Assembly: GCA_947044405.1 (NCBI GenBank)
Contig: CAMRHE010000168.1
Span: 3,567,501-3,631,500, forward strand
Direction of reading: 5' to 3'
Origin: Leptodactylus fallax
Lineage: Eukaryota; Chordata; Amphibia; Anura; Leptodactylidae
Length of the DNA stretch: 64,000 bases
The notes under the pieces are model-generated. The model searched no databases, was not told the DNA's origin, and was given only the letters and a program-made list of their open reading frames with translations. Made by a program: the position numbers and the translations under genes. Each line of letters starts with the position of its first letter. The stretch's first letter is position 1. This document shows, one piece after another, positions 35,042 to 48,413 of this stretch.

Positions 35042-37828
35042 GTTTTTCCAATTTTATACTGCTATACTGCTATACTGCTAACTGGTGATGTTGCACATGA
35101 AATGTTTCCCCTAACATTTTTCCGTATAATCGACTCTTCACCATTAGCCTTTTTACCGTTGTAGACTACTAGAACTATATATATATTTCCTACTTCAATT
35201 TCTGTGCACCACTTATTTTATCATTAACATGCCTGAACCTCTGAGTATCTGAGTATTTAGCACCGTGGATTTGACTTCACACCTACAGGTTCCAAAAATC
35301 AGTATATTTGGGATAAGTACTACCTCTAGAGGTCACAGCATGGTCAAGGTTTTCCCATAACCTCTTATATTTTGCAGAGCGAACATGCAGTCAGTCTAGT
35401 TACTATTATCAAACTACATGAAGGAAGTTACATAAAATATTATGATTAACCCAATAAAATTAGCCCTAGATCATCATGGTTATTAATGGGCTCTGGGATC
35501 TTGTTTGATGGCTGCTCATTCATGATATGACTAGTGTGCATTATAAACATTGATAACTCTGTGCCACTTTGTGCCACCCACCTGGGCAGAGATTTGTTGA
35601 TGTAAAGTGCATGATTTCTTAGGTCATAAACAAAACTAAGAATGGGGAGTTCATGTATGATTTAAACTTTTTCATTCTATAATCAATTTGTTTAGTAATA
35701 TTGCACAACATTTTTATCCGTCATTTTATTAAATATGGTTGCAGCAGCAGGTGTCTTTATAAGTCAACTCAGCAAAGTGAACACTGTGCAAGTTAAGTGT
35801 TTTCTTGCACAAAACTAGCCACAACCAAGCACTAGTGTTCCTAGAAGACAGACTGCAACCGAGCAGTAAATGACTTATTATGATAAGACAATCTCTTTAG
35901 TTCACATATCAATTTACTATTAAATATAACATTTTGCACAATTTTCTAGTCATCCATTGAACTTCATGAATATATGTCAAGTACTGCAAATGTGTGGTGA
36001 CAGTGAAATCTGCTAGGCTTGGGATATAGCAAAATAAATATTAAAATAATCCCATCCAAAGTAGTTTACATTCGTCATGTAAATCAAAGCAGAAACCTTT
36101 GATTTATTGCTGATTAAAACACATTCTATCCAATTCACAGGGAAAACACATTCTGAAGAAATTTCTTTGTTTCATATCATGTCAACACTCCATCAGCTTT
36201 AACACACATGTAAATTGCAAAGGAACATTTGATCTTAGTTCATAGACTTGCTTTACATGATATGCATTAAAGCTGCCACCACAATAAATAATAAAAGATT
36301 AAAATCTTAAAAGTTGGAAAAACTTTAAAAATATACAACAGTGTTTTATTTCGGATTATAAAAACTCTTGAATGATTTACTTTGAGTGACACGTTCATTG
36401 CCTGTATGAGAAGGAACTAATAATTGCACAGAGTCTGCGATTGGTGAGGGAGCTATTTGGGAAACATTGTCATGGGCAGGTAATAAAGCAGTCCTTCTAC
36501 CTGGACACCTTACTGTCACAAAGATATCTTTCACTGTTTGTGAAGGCAATGACATTGCTTAGATATATTTATTTGTGCCTAGGTTGCAATAACATTGGCT
36601 ATTTCATATAAATGTGATCTCGGCTAGCTCCAAAGTATCTGGATGTTTTTTTGCAAGTTCTACAAAGCTGATTGACATGATTGATTCTAGTAATGAAGGA
36701 TGAGCTATTAATGATATAATAGGTAATGGCATGGCTAATTTATAAACTAAGGAGGAAACTAATCCTGTATTTATGTGTAGAAGAGTAAACAGTGCCTAAA
36801 ATCATGTGCTGTACCAAGCAAACAGGGATTTTGGCAGTAAATAAAGAAATCAATCACTCTGTCTTTAAAGAAGCTGTGACATTTACTAAAGAAAGTCAGG
36901 TGAGATAGTTTTGTTGCAGAGAATTTTGTTGCATTATGACTATTCCGTAAACTGTTAAAATATATACAGCAGGGAAAAAAAGAATTTCATTTTTAAAGCA
37001 CTAAACTAGAAATGACCTAGTTGGAAGTAACTAGATTATGGTCTTTATAACAAATATGTTATTGTTGAAGTTAACTGACAGTATAATTACAAATAATCGT
37101 ATAGTGTAAGTTATATACCATATACATGTAGTTATGTGATCCTTTTATCCTGTATATAGTGAAATCCTTTCTACAATATCAGTTTCTAATCAGATTCTTG
37201 CAGCCATGTTTATCTCCCTTTCCTGATTTCAATGCTTAGTTCTTTGTAAATGAACAATAGAGTCAGCAGGATGGTTCACATTGCAGTACGAGAGTAGGAG
37301 GAAAAACTATGTAATTTACAGAGATGGTAAGGCAGTACTATCTGTACCTACATCACTTATAGCAGGAAACAGAGAGGCAGTGGTATCTACATCATTTACA
37401 GGGTCAGACAAGGTGGCATCACTGCCTAGGTTATTTATAAGTAAGCAGTAGTATTTGTTTATAATGCATACAGATGTGTCCCTCCTTACATTTCCCCTTG
37501 GTTGGAGATATCCAGAATTGTGCATCACAAGATAACAAACTATGAAATAAATATGATTTTGTAATACTCTGTGACAAGGAATCTATCCTATATGTGTCTA
37601 TGGTTGTGCTGTGAATTGTATCCTGTCATGGGTTTTGCTAGCATGTCGTGATATTGTATTGAATTGATTGCAACTGAAATTGAACAACAAATTTGGTGTT
37701 GTACATACAGACTTGTTTTTCTTTACCTGTCCTTTTGGTTGGGCATGTCTAGATATACATATCACAAGTTAAGCAACTTTTGTATGACATGATTTTGTGG
37801 TAAATTACTACAAAAGTGATATGCCAAC
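35042..37828. other. Long AT-rich interval, no recognised feature
   Basis: Apart from three short copies of TATACTGC at about 35055-35082, I see no repeats, no supported coding frame and no RNA gene in 2.8 kb. Confidence 0.45.
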
Positions 37829-38142
37829 CAGTGGCGTAACTAGGAATGGCTGGGCCCCAAGGTGAACATTTGACAGTATAATGATAACAGTGTTTGTGGG
37901 GTTCGCAGCCCGCGGCCTCACTTAACGATCCCCGTTCCGGCTCACAGTCACCTCCGTCTCCGCAGAATGGGAAGTGCAGGCGGCCATGAGCAGGAGCGAG
38001 GATTGTTAAGTAAATAGGGCCCGTTACCTGCTGGGGTTACTCGAGCAGGTAACGGCCTATTAAAAAAAAATAAAATAAAATAAAGCATGTCCCAGGCCCT
38101 GTGGCACCCGCTACCGCTGCTACCCCGGTAGTTACGCCCCTG
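37829..38142. mobile_element. Short hAT-type element (family H deletion derivative)
   Basis: CAGTGGCGTAACTAG at left and GTTACGCCCCTG at right are inverted ends. The flanks are 8-bp duplications with one mismatch (atgccaac 37821-37828, atgctaac 38143-38150). The interior resembles 4800-5068 (GGGTTCGC, GGCGGCC, GAGCAGG, GGCCTATTAAAA) but lacks the minisatellite and the CRE/splice-donor core. Confidence 0.85.
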
Positions 38143-41100
38143 ATGCTAACTATCCTATTTCTGTCTAGGCACAGCCATCCAGTGGGAAGGGGGATTAGTG
38201 TTCTGTTTTTATTCTGATACAGAGTTACTTCCTTTCAAACAGCCATAGTTTAAATTTTAAAAAACTGTCCAGTTTCCTCACTGTATCCCACAGAATGGGT
38301 TAAATGATGGAGGATAAAAAAAATAGGCACTACTAAAAAATTTATACTGATAAACAAAGGTACCAACTGCACTTACCTGCTCCATTCACTTCCATTGATC
38401 TAATAACTAATTACAGATGTCAGCGCAGTATCAGACTACAACTTCCCTTACTTTGCCCCTGAAAGATATGACAACACTCATCTCTATTGACGACTGCCAG
38501 GGCTGCATTTGTTGCCAAAAGTTACCATCATGATCCTATCAAAGATGATGTTAGGCTTAAATACACCAATCCCATCAGATAGTTACTTCTAATAACATTC
38601 TGTTTGCCTTATATACTAACTATTCTATACATGCCTATGTATGGCCACGAAATGATAGGAAGGGTGGGTGACTTGCAGCTTTTCAAGGCTTTTGCCAATG
38701 TGTTGTGATACATTGTTAAATTGATTCTTTGACCAAAGCCTGTCAGGTGGTTTTTCCACCGTAAACTGACCCCATCATGTGCAGGATGAAGAACTTACCC
38801 TTCTATTGGTACCCCTTTCTGTTGCAGTAAACTGAAGAGCTAAATGTTATAAAGTATAAAAAGTAATATGCAAATTAAGTAGTCACGGTGGGTGGGGAGT
38901 AGTTTCAGCCTAGTCACATCTCTTGGATGTGATTGATATCTCCTTCACAGTCCCCTCATATCCTGACATCATGAGGAAAATGTCAATCATGCCCAGAAGG
39001 CGTGATTAGCAAAGATTACATAGGACCACCAATGGAAAGGCAATTACCTAATCCCTTGACATGATGGGACAAGTTTATGGTGAAAAACAAACATGGCATG
39101 ATCGCTTTAAGTGTGAACACATCTGTATATCTGCATCTATGGCACCTTAATGGGCTCCTTCAGTCTCTGGATTTCAAAATAGATGAGTAGATGCTATAGT
39201 TACTAAGGCTGCGATAACAACAGTGGGCAGGTTTACAGTATATTCCAATAAAACACCTTTTTGTAACCCCTCCAAAACCCATTTAAATTACTATTATAAA
39301 ACGTCTGTGCACAACCAATTTAGGCATGATATTTAATGACAGATATAGCTATATATGGTGATGCAAAAATGTAAAGGATTTGCTCTTTAGCAGCTACACA
39401 GACAGGAATAACCCAAAGGATGTTAGTACACCGTGTATGAATTTAAGATCATGTCTAGAAGGTAAAGGATATAGAAAAGGTCCAGTGGTTATAATCATGT
39501 TGTAATGCCTGTGCTCTGTGTTCTGCCATACTGCCCTACTTCGCAGACCTAGCTTACTGGCTACTTTGGTTCTGTTCCTGCTCGTGTCTATTTAAGTATT
39601 AGTGTAACCACTGCTTTACTTCTTCCCACCTATCCCTGTATGTCTGCATCTATATAGTCAGTGTCTTTTAGTCCCACTCTGGCTGAGCAACGTGTGTTGT
39701 GTTCCATACATACTTTTTGTTTTATACTATTCTTTGTCTTTCTGTTCAGTTTTGGTGTCTGAGGTCTGTGTTCTATCCTTGAAATGTCTACTTGCATGAT
39801 GCTTAGTTATTTTATGCCATTGTCTTTGTTTGCTTTGTTTTTATACCTGTCCTGTTGTGCTTGTTTTACTCCATGTTTTGTCATGTGCCTCCTTCTACCT
39901 GTGGCCATGCATCTCCTGCTACCTGTGTTTGTCCTATATTGATCCCTGTCTGATTTTGATCCTTCAGTTATGTCCGTTCTGTTTTTAGTCTCAGTACACA
40001 TTGTGTGTTTTTATCCTGTTTCTGTGGTCCTCCACAGTATTTTAGTGCTTATGGTTATAGTCAATGTACAATCAGTGGGGAGTTCCTGTGAAAAGGTTCA
40101 GGGTAAATGTTTTCTTCAATCCATCCATTTTGTCAGGAGGTCAGTAAGGCATGAATAATGATTATACTGCTGCACTAGACTCTTCTTGTTACATTTTTAT
40201 TTTAGGACATTCTGACATAGTGGACTTTGATAGGCTGCCTATATTACTGGAGAGATATAGCAACTCAGACATATCTACTGTCAAGAGTTAGCCAAAAACA
40301 CATTGGGGCAAATTTACTAATATATGTGCACTAGAGTTTTGAATTAATTTGCGCCAAAAAATCTAGCGTACATGTTTTGCATCATATTTATTATGTGTTT
40401 TCAACAATTTTCTCAACTTGTTTGAGGTGAGAAGGAATACCATTTGTCCTTAAGGAAACGTCACCTTGCGACGTACAGGGACTCATTACAAAATGCATGC
40501 CCTGCTGAGAATTCTGCAAAAGTAATATGCAAATAAATCCTCCTTAGTAGAATAGGGAAGCTTGCTCTAGTGCCACCTTTTAGAAGGTAGCTTCTTATAC
40601 ATCAATGCTTGGTTTTCTATAAGATCTTGGTTGATCTGCAGAGAGCTTCCTTCCATAAGGTGGCATTTCAGTTTCTTTTTCAAAGTTTATTTTTCATTTT
40701 GTTTGTTTGGTTACCTTGTACCTTCTACCATGTGTAATCTTCCTTCTACGAATTCTGTATTTTCAACATTCTGTCTACTGTTTCAGCTACTCCTCAAGTA
40801 CTGTGTCAAACATTCCAGCTAATAAATAATAGTACAGTCTGACATTATAGTTGAAATGCATTTTTTCTACAGAATATTTGGCAGAGGTATTGTGTTACCT
40901 TACACTGTCTCAAAACTGCTCTATTTTTGCACTCTTAATTTGTAAAGTAAAGATAAAACTTGTGCCAGCAAATCCTTGGCACTATTTATTAGATATGTAC
41001 ATGTTCTGTAAAAAAAGGTTATACTTGTTAATACTTTTGGTATTTTTTTTATATTTTCTCTTTTTTTGCAATATGTTTTAGTTAATTGTGTTACCTTTAT

Positions 41101-42281
41101 GTTATCTAATGCATATGTAAATATATATATTTATACCTTCTCTATTTAGAATTCACTGGTGTGAAAAAGACCTACTGTAAGGTTTTTAGATGTTTTTAAT
41201 TTCTAGTTTAAATTCAAAATGTGGTAGCATCTTTCATTGTTTTTTGTTAAGGCAACATTCCTACATGTACTCTGCCTTGTGTGAACTATTTCTACTTTAA
41301 CATGCAAAACTGAACACAATGGATACCATGAAAAAATTTTGTTCATGCTTAGCTTCTTGATTTCTGGTAAGAATTTATCAATAGCTTTGATCAGTAGTTT
41401 GATGTAAAAGAATTAGCAATTTTGCATTAAAGTATGCAACGTCTCTGTTATCATGTGACTTTTTAAAGTGTCATATAAGTGGGTGGAGGTAACTGTGATA
41501 ACACGGGACCAGCAATTTTCCAACAAATGTATTATTATTGAAGAAATGGTGGACACTGTTGCACAAATCTATCCCTACTATTACAAGTGTAGCCTTAATA
41601 TTCTGTCTTTCAGACAGTCTAAGACATGCAAAATTCATTAATAGGTGCATTTCACTCCAGCATTTGGTATTTTTGCTATTTCTATCAACAGTATAACTAC
41701 TTATCAAATTGATAAAGTATAGGAAGACTTTTCTGCACTTTCTAGACATTCCTGTTACAAATCCCCAGATGTTTAATCTAAGGTATAAGAAAAAAAAGAA
41801 TATATATCACTTACCATACTCTTCTTAGATTTGCAAAGCACTTCAAATGGATGATGTTCAGGTAAAATACTGCATCAATAGCAGGTAATATCCAACAGAA
41901 AAATTAACTAATTGTTCTAGCACTGCATTAGTATTTTCAACCCCTTTGCAACGGTACGGTGCTGTAATAGTATGGTGCAGTAGCCAAGGTGTTGCTATCA
42001 TGTCATAAAAAAACAGTGAACACCCTGTTCCAGCACCTACAGTTGTAGTTGTTAACCCCCTAGAATCCACATTGCTTAAGGGGTTTTTGTAGGTATACTG
42101 CCCCCAATTACCCCTCCCCTGCAGTTTGTTTAGGGGTGCTTATATCTATTTTTACCAGCCATGGAGTCTTATCGGTGACCCCAGGTCTGCAGGATGATCC
42201 TGCCCATAACCAAGGCTTTCATCCTATGCTAGGTTAACAGCCTCTATTCACTACAATACATCGTTCGATTGGTTCAAGTTA
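38143..42281. other. Long AT-rich interval; possible old LTR near 39500-40060
   Basis: No gene is supported. Between about 39502 and 40060 the pyrimidine-rich composition and the word GTGTCTATTTAAG recall gypsy-type LTRs, but no TG...CA ends with target duplications could be fixed. The rest is unremarkable. Confidence 0.3.
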
Positions 42282-43861
42282 CAGTGGGTACGTAAAGTAT
42301 TCAGACCCCTTTAAATTTTTCACTCTTTGTTTTATTGCAGCCATTTGCTAAAAGCAAAAAAGTTCATTTTATTTCACATAAATGTACGCTCAGCACCCCA
42401 TCTTGACAGAAAAAAAACAGAAATGTACTGTAGATATTTTTGCAAATTTATTAAAAAAGAAAAACTGAAATATCACATGGTCATAAATATTCAGACCCTT
42501 TGCTCAGTATTGAGTAGAAGCACCCTTTTGAGCTAGTACAGCCATGAGTCATCTTGGGAATGATGCAACAAGTTTTTCACATCTGGATTTGGGGATCCTC
42601 TGCCATTCTTACTTGCAGATCCTCTCCAATTCCGTCAGGTTGGATGGTGAACGTTGGTGGACAGCCATTTTCAGGTATCTCCAGAGATGCTCAATTGGGT
42701 TGAGGTCAGGGCTCTGGCTGGGCCAGTCAAGAATGGTCACAGAGTTGTTCCGAAGCCACTCCTTTGTTATTTTAGCTGTGTGCTTAGGGTCATTGTCTTG
42801 TTGGAGGGTGAACCTTCGGCCCAGTCTAAGGTCCAGAGCACTCTGCAACCAGTCGTCCTGTCACTAAATCTGACAAACACCCACATAGCATGATGCTACC
42901 ACCACCATGTTTCACTGTTGGGATTGTATTGGGCAGGTGATGAGCAGTGCCTGGTTTTCTCCACACATACCGCTTAGAATTAACGCCAAAAAGTTCAATT
43001 TTCGTCTCATCAGACCAGAGAATCTTATTTCTCATAGTCTGGGAGTCCTTCATGTGATTTTTGGCAAACTCTATGTGGGCTTTCATATGTCTTGCACTGA
43101 GGAGAGGCTTCCTTTGGACCACTCTGCCATAAAGCTCCAACTGGTGGAGGGCTGCAGTGATAGTTGACTTAGTGGAACTTACTCCCATCTCCCTACTGCA
43201 TCTCTGGAGCTCAGCCACAGTGATCTTTGGGTTCTTCTTTACCTCTCTCACCAAGGCTCTTCTCCCACGATTGCTCAGTTTGGCTGGACAGCCAGGTCTA
43301 GGAGTAGTTCTGGTCATCTAAACTTCTTCCATTTAAGGATTATGGAGGCCACTGTGCTCTTAGGAATCTTGAATGCTGCAGAAATTCTTTTGTAACCTTG
43401 GCCAGATCTGTGCCTTGCCACAATTCTGTCTCTGAGCTCCTTGGGTAGTACCTTTGACCTCATGATTCTCATTTGCTCTGACATGCACTGTGAGCTGTGA
43501 GGTCTTATATATACAGGTGTGTGCCTTTCCTAATCAAGTCCAATCAGTTTAATTAAACACAGCTGGACTCCAATGAAGGAATAGAAGCCTCTCAAGGAGG
43601 ATCAGAAGGAAATGGACAGCACGTGAGTTAAAAATGAGTGTCACAGCAAAGGGTCTGAATACTTATGACCATGTGATATTTCAGTTTTTCTTTTTTAATA
43701 AATTTGCTAAAATATTTACATTTCTGTTTTTTTCTGTCAAGATGTGGTGCTGAGTGTAAATTAATGAGAAATAAAATGAACTTTTTTGCTTTTAGCAAAT
43801 GGCTGCAATGAAACAAAGAGTGAAAAATTTAAAGGGGTCTGAATACTTTCCACACCCACTG
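42282..43861 (-). mobile_element. Tc1-like element (family E), full length with TA duplication
   Basis: Both ends read inward as CAGTGGGT and are flanked by TA (42280-42281 and 43862-43863). Long terminal repeats share AGTATTCAGACCC and the direct words TATCACATGGTCATAA. The minus strand carries a damaged transposase. Confidence 0.92.
42609..43463 (-). pseudogene. Tc1-like transposase (family E), two lesions
   Basis: The start ATG is at 43463 with a helix-turn-helix region (GYKRISAAFKIPKSTVASII). A small deletion near 43318 shifts the frame. The next segment (43317-42826) has the second helix-turn-helix and WSDETK (first Asp). A further deletion of about 60-90 bases near 42840 removes the part between LVTGRLVA and [10 protein letters not shown]. 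The last segment has [10 protein letters not shown] (second Asp) and PDLNPIEHLW (Glu) with normal 34-residue spacing. Catalytic residues are intact but lie in three pieces. Confidence 0.9.
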
Positions 43862-43971
43862 TACCTAATGGGACATCAAAATAATTTTAAAAAGTTAAAA
43901 AAAAATTCAAAAAGTGATTAAAAAATGAATGAATAAATAAAAAGGCCCTTTCCTATATAAAAATATTTATA

Positions 43972-45445
43972 CAGTGGGGGAAAAAGTATTTAGTCAGCCA
44001 CCACTTGTGCAAGTTCTCCCACTTAAAAAGATGAGAGAGGCCTGTAATTGACATCATAGGTAGACCTCAACTATAAGAGACAAAATGAGAAAACATATCT
44101 AGAAAATCACATTGTCTGATTTTTTAAGAATTTATTTGCAAATTATGGTGGAAAATAAGTATTTGGTCACCTACAAACAAGCAAGATTTCTGGATCTCAA
44201 AGACCTGTAACTTCTTCTTTAAGAGGCTCCTCTGTCCTCCACTCATTACCTGTAGCAATGGTACCTGTTTGAAATTGTCAGTATAAAAGACACCTGTCCA
44301 CAACCTCAAACAGTCACACTCCAAACTCCACTATGGTGAAGACCAAAGAGCTGGGGAAGGACACCAGAAACAAAACTGTAGACCTGCACCAGGCTGGGAA
44401 GACTGAATCTGCAATAGACAAGCAGCTTGGTGTGAAGAAATCAACTGTGGGAGCAATAATTAGAAAATGGAAGACATACAAGACCACTGATAATCTCCCT
44501 TGATCAGGGGCTCCATGCAAGATCTCACCCCGAGGGGTCAAAATCATCACAAGAACAGTGAGCAAAAATCCCAGAACCACACAGGGGGACCTAGTGAATG
44601 ACCTGCAGAAAGCTGGGACTAACGAAGCATTTGGATATTCCAGAAGAGTATTGGGAGAATGTCATATGGTCAGATGAAACCAAAGTAGAACTGTTTGGTA
44701 GAAACACAACTTGTCGTGTTTGGAGGAGAGTGAATGCTGAGTTGCATCCAAAGAACACCATACCTACTGTGAAGCATGGGGGTGGCAACATCATGCTTTG
44801 GGGCTGTTTCTCTGCAAAGGGACCAGGACGACTGATCCGTGTACATGAAAGAATGAATGGGGCCATGTATCGTGAGATTTTGAGTGCAAATCTCCTTCCA
44901 TCAGCAAGGGCATTGAAGATGAAACGTGGCTGGGTCTTTCAGCATGACAATGATCCCAAGCACACTGCCAGGGCAACGACGGAGTGGCTTCATAAGAAGC
45001 ATTTCAAGGTCTTGGAGTGGCCTAGCCAGTCTCCAGATCTCAACCCCATAGAAAACCTTTGGAGGGAGTTGAAAGTCCGTGCTGTCCAGTGACAGCCCCA
45101 AAACATTACTGCTCTAGAGGAGATCTGCATGGAGGAATGGGCCAACATACCAGCAAGAGTGTGTGCCAGACGTACAGAAAACGTTTGACCTCTGTCATTG
45201 CCAACAAGGGATATATAACAAAGTATTGAAATGAACTTTTGTTATTGACCAAATACTTATTTTCCACCATAATTTGCAAATAAATTTAAAAAAAATCAGA
45301 CAATGTGATTTTCTGGATTTATTTTCTCATTTTGTCTCTCATAGTTGAGGTCTATCTATGATGTCAATTACAGGCCTCTCTCATCTTTTTAAGTGGGAGA
45401 ACTTGCACAATTGGTGACTGACTAAATACTTTTTTTTCTCCACTG
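43972..45445 (+). mobile_element. Tc1-like element, family A copy 3, both ends intact
   Basis: Begins CAGTGGGGGAAAAAG after TA (43970-43971) and ends CTCCACTG before TA (45446-45447). It sits inside a small palindrome (CCTTTCCTATA before it, TAGGAAAAGG after it). Confidence 0.92.
44333..45092 (+). pseudogene. Tc1-like transposase, family A copy 3, broken
   Basis: ATG at 44333-44335 opens the helix-turn-helix region. TGA at 44501-44503 replaces the Arg CGA found in other copies (for example at 2884). About 115 bases are missing after GGGACTAACG (near 44627). The remaining frame 44598-45092 has [15 protein letters not shown] and [10 protein letters not shown] with 34-residue spacing, so the catalytic core is complete. 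It stops at TGA 45090-45092, again where other copies have CGA. Confidence 0.9.
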
Positions 45446-45782
45446 TATAGGAAAAGGCCCACATATACAACTTTAATAGTACTATACTATTTCCACCATA
45501 TTTTTAAAAAAAATATTGACCAAAGTTTAACACTTGTTAAACTTAATCATGAAGTACAATGTGTCATGAAAAAAAGATCACTTGGTTGGTTAAAACTTTC
45601 CAGAATTATTGCCAAAAGTGACATGTCAGTTTTGGAAAATGGGACTGTATCCATAAGGTGGTTTTTGGCCATGACATCCATATTTATTTGAATCCATTAG
45701 AAACATAAAGAGAACATGCCCAAAGCTTACATGTTTTATACATTTTAAGAAAGTAAAGTTCTGAGACAAGGTGAAATATATA

Positions 45783-47368
45783 CAGTGGGGAAAAAAAAGT
45801 ATTTAGTCAGCCACCAATTGAGCAAGTTCTCCCACTTAAAAAGATGAGAGAGGCCTGTAATTGTCATCATAAGTAGACCTCAACTATGAGAGACAAAATG
45901 AGAAAACAAATCCAGAAAATCACATTGTCTGATTTTTAACGAATTTATTTGCAAATTATGATGGAAAATATGTATTTGGTCAATAACAAAAGTTCATCTC
46001 AATACTTTGTTATATATCCTTTGTTGGCAATGACAGAGGTCAAACGTTTTCTGTAAGTCTTCACAAGGTTGGCACACACTGGCCAACTGTATATTGCTGG
46101 TATATTGGTCCATTCCTCCATGCAGATCTCCTTTAGAGCAGTGATGTTTTGGGGCTGTCGCTGGGCAACACGGACTTTCAACTCCCTCCAAAGGTTTTCT
46201 ATGGGGTTGAGATCTGGAGACTGGCTAGGCCACTCCAGGACCTTGAAATGCTTCTTACGAAGCCACTCCTTCGTTGCCCTGGCGGTGTGCTTGGAATCAT
46301 TGTCATGCTGAAAGACCCAGCCACATTTCATCTTCAATGCCCTTGCTGATGGAAGGAGGTTTGCACTCAAAATCTCACAATACACGGCCCCATTCATTCT
46401 TTCATGTACAAGGATCAGTCGTTCTGGTTCCTTTGCAGAGAAACAGCCCCAAAGCATGATGTTGCCACCCCCATGCTTCACAGTAGGTATGGTGTTCTTT
46501 GGATGCAACTCAGAATTCACTCTCCTCCAAACACGACGAGTTGTGTTACTACCAAACAGTTCTACTTGGGTTTCATCTGACCATATGACATTCTCCCAAT
46601 ACTCTTCTGGAACATCAAAATGCTCTCTAGCAAACTTCAAATGGGCCCAGATATGTACTGGCTTAAGCAGGGGGACACGTCTGGCACTGCAGGATCTGAG
46701 TCCCTGGCGGTGTAGTGTGTTACTGACGGTAGCCTTTTTTACTTTAGTCCCAACTTTCTGAAGGTAATTCACTTGGTTCCCCTGTGTGGTTCTGGGATTT
46801 TTGCTCACCGTTCTTGTGATCATTTTGACCCCACGGGGTGAGATCTTGCGTGGAGCCCCTGATTGAGGGAGATTATCATGTCTTCCATTTTCTAATTATT
46901 GCTCCCACAGTTGATTTCTTCACACCAAGCAGCTTGCCTATTGCAGATTCAGTCTTCCCAGCCTGGTGCAGGTCTACAATTTTGTTTCTGGTGTCCTTCC
47001 ACAGTGGAGTTTGGAGTGTGACTGTTTGAGATTGTGGACAGGTGTCTTTTATATTGATAACAATTTCAAACAGGTGCCATTACTACAGGTAATGAGTGGA
47101 GGACAGAGGAGCCTCTTAAAGAAGAAGTTACAGGTCTGTGAGAGCCAGAAATCTTGCCTGTTTGTAGGTGACCAAATACTTATTTTCCACTATAATTTTC
47201 AAATAAATTCTTAAAAAAATCAGACAATGTGATTTTCTAGATATGTTTTCTCATTTTGTCTCTCATAGTTGAGGTCTACCTATGATGATAAGTACAGGCC
47301 TCTCTCATCTTTTTAAGTGGGAGAACTTGCACAATTGGTGGCTGACTAAATACTTTTTTTATCCACTG
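45783..47368 (-). mobile_element. Tc1-like element, family A copy 4, full length
   Basis: The ends CAGTGGGG (45783) and CCACTG (47368) are flanked by TA on both sides. At 1586 bases it is the longest family A copy here. It lies 337 bases from copy 3 in the opposite orientation. Confidence 0.92.
45996..47020 (-). pseudogene. Tc1-like transposase, family A copy 4
   Basis: The best-preserved transposase in the window. A 274-residue frame (46823-45999) spans the second half of the DNA-binding region and the whole catalytic domain: WSDETQ (first Asp), HDNDSKHTA (second Asp; other copies have DPKH), [10 protein letters not shown] (Glu), ending ANKGYITKY. The N-terminus is lost: the start ATG and neighbouring codons are deleted near 47005, and an 11-base deletion near 46880 shifts the frame. 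Residues [10 protein letters not shown] near the C-terminus contain a small insertion relative to copy 5. Confidence 0.9.
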
Positions 47369-48413
47369 TATGACTGTATGTAGGTTGGAAAAATGACTTT
47401 ATTGGGCATCGTTGTCTCATCAACAGTACCTAGATATTTGGTCTCCCTGGCTTGCATACTGTAGCACTTAACTCCCCCCCCCCCCTTTACAGTTTTCACC
47501 CGGCAATAGATATAACCCTACCTTGGTGTTACTCCTGATTGTTCTGCATTTATCTTCAGATTGTACTGCAATTTTGCGGTTCACCCCATCTCTCGGTGGA
47601 TTTTCTCTACTCACCCCTCCCTATCCTTCTCTCCCCCACTCTTCTCTTTCCTCTCTTTTATTGATCCTGTTATGATTTTCACCAGCTTTGTTATATGCAT
47701 TTTGTTCAATAAAGAAAGTTTTGAGTTCAAAAGAGATTTAACTCTTGAACATGTTCCTTTAATGTTTTTAATGGATTTAAATAAACAAGAATGTATTTTA
47801 ATACTAGTGAAGTGTTGAACAACTACCTTGATTTTTCTATAAGGCAATAGTAACATATTTAGGAATCTAAATATGCAATGTTATGGTCTAGGGAAGTTTT
47901 GCAATATTCTGTGAGTGATATTTTCATCAAAGGACAGATTTGATGAAATAAGTAGTTACACAGTGTAAATTTAGATACAATGCACCAAATTTATCATAGT
48001 GGCTCAGTATATATGATAAATTTGTCATGCAGGCTGGTTGCCTAAAAGTCTCTACCACTAATTGGTTGGCCTAGTTTGTGTAAAAATGTTACGGCAAAAG
48101 TTTATCATAGTTCAGATTAAAATGTCACATTTAAAGCTAGCCACATCCTTTTTACTAAGTCACATCCCCTTTTTAATCTAAGTCACTCCTAATTCTCAAG
48201 TTTGTGAGTTAGGGAAAATGTGCAAATTTTGGCACATTTATGCCATACTCTAGGTGCAAACACATTAGTAATCCTGACCTAATATTTTGTAGGTATGACA
48301 TTTTTTCTAGGGTTCTTTTTTCCATAGGTTTATCTACAGAACTTTGGAAAAGCAAGAGAAAACATGTATACCAAATTTATCAAACTAAAGTAATCTAGCA
48401 AAATGCCACTACC
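47369..48413. other. No recognised feature
   Basis: About 1 kb with a C run near 47476-47487 and AT-rich sequence. The last five bases (ctacc) are the target duplication of the next element. Confidence 0.45.

Noticed and set aside
47476..47487. C run as a regulatory element
   Set aside because: Simple homopolymer with no supporting context.
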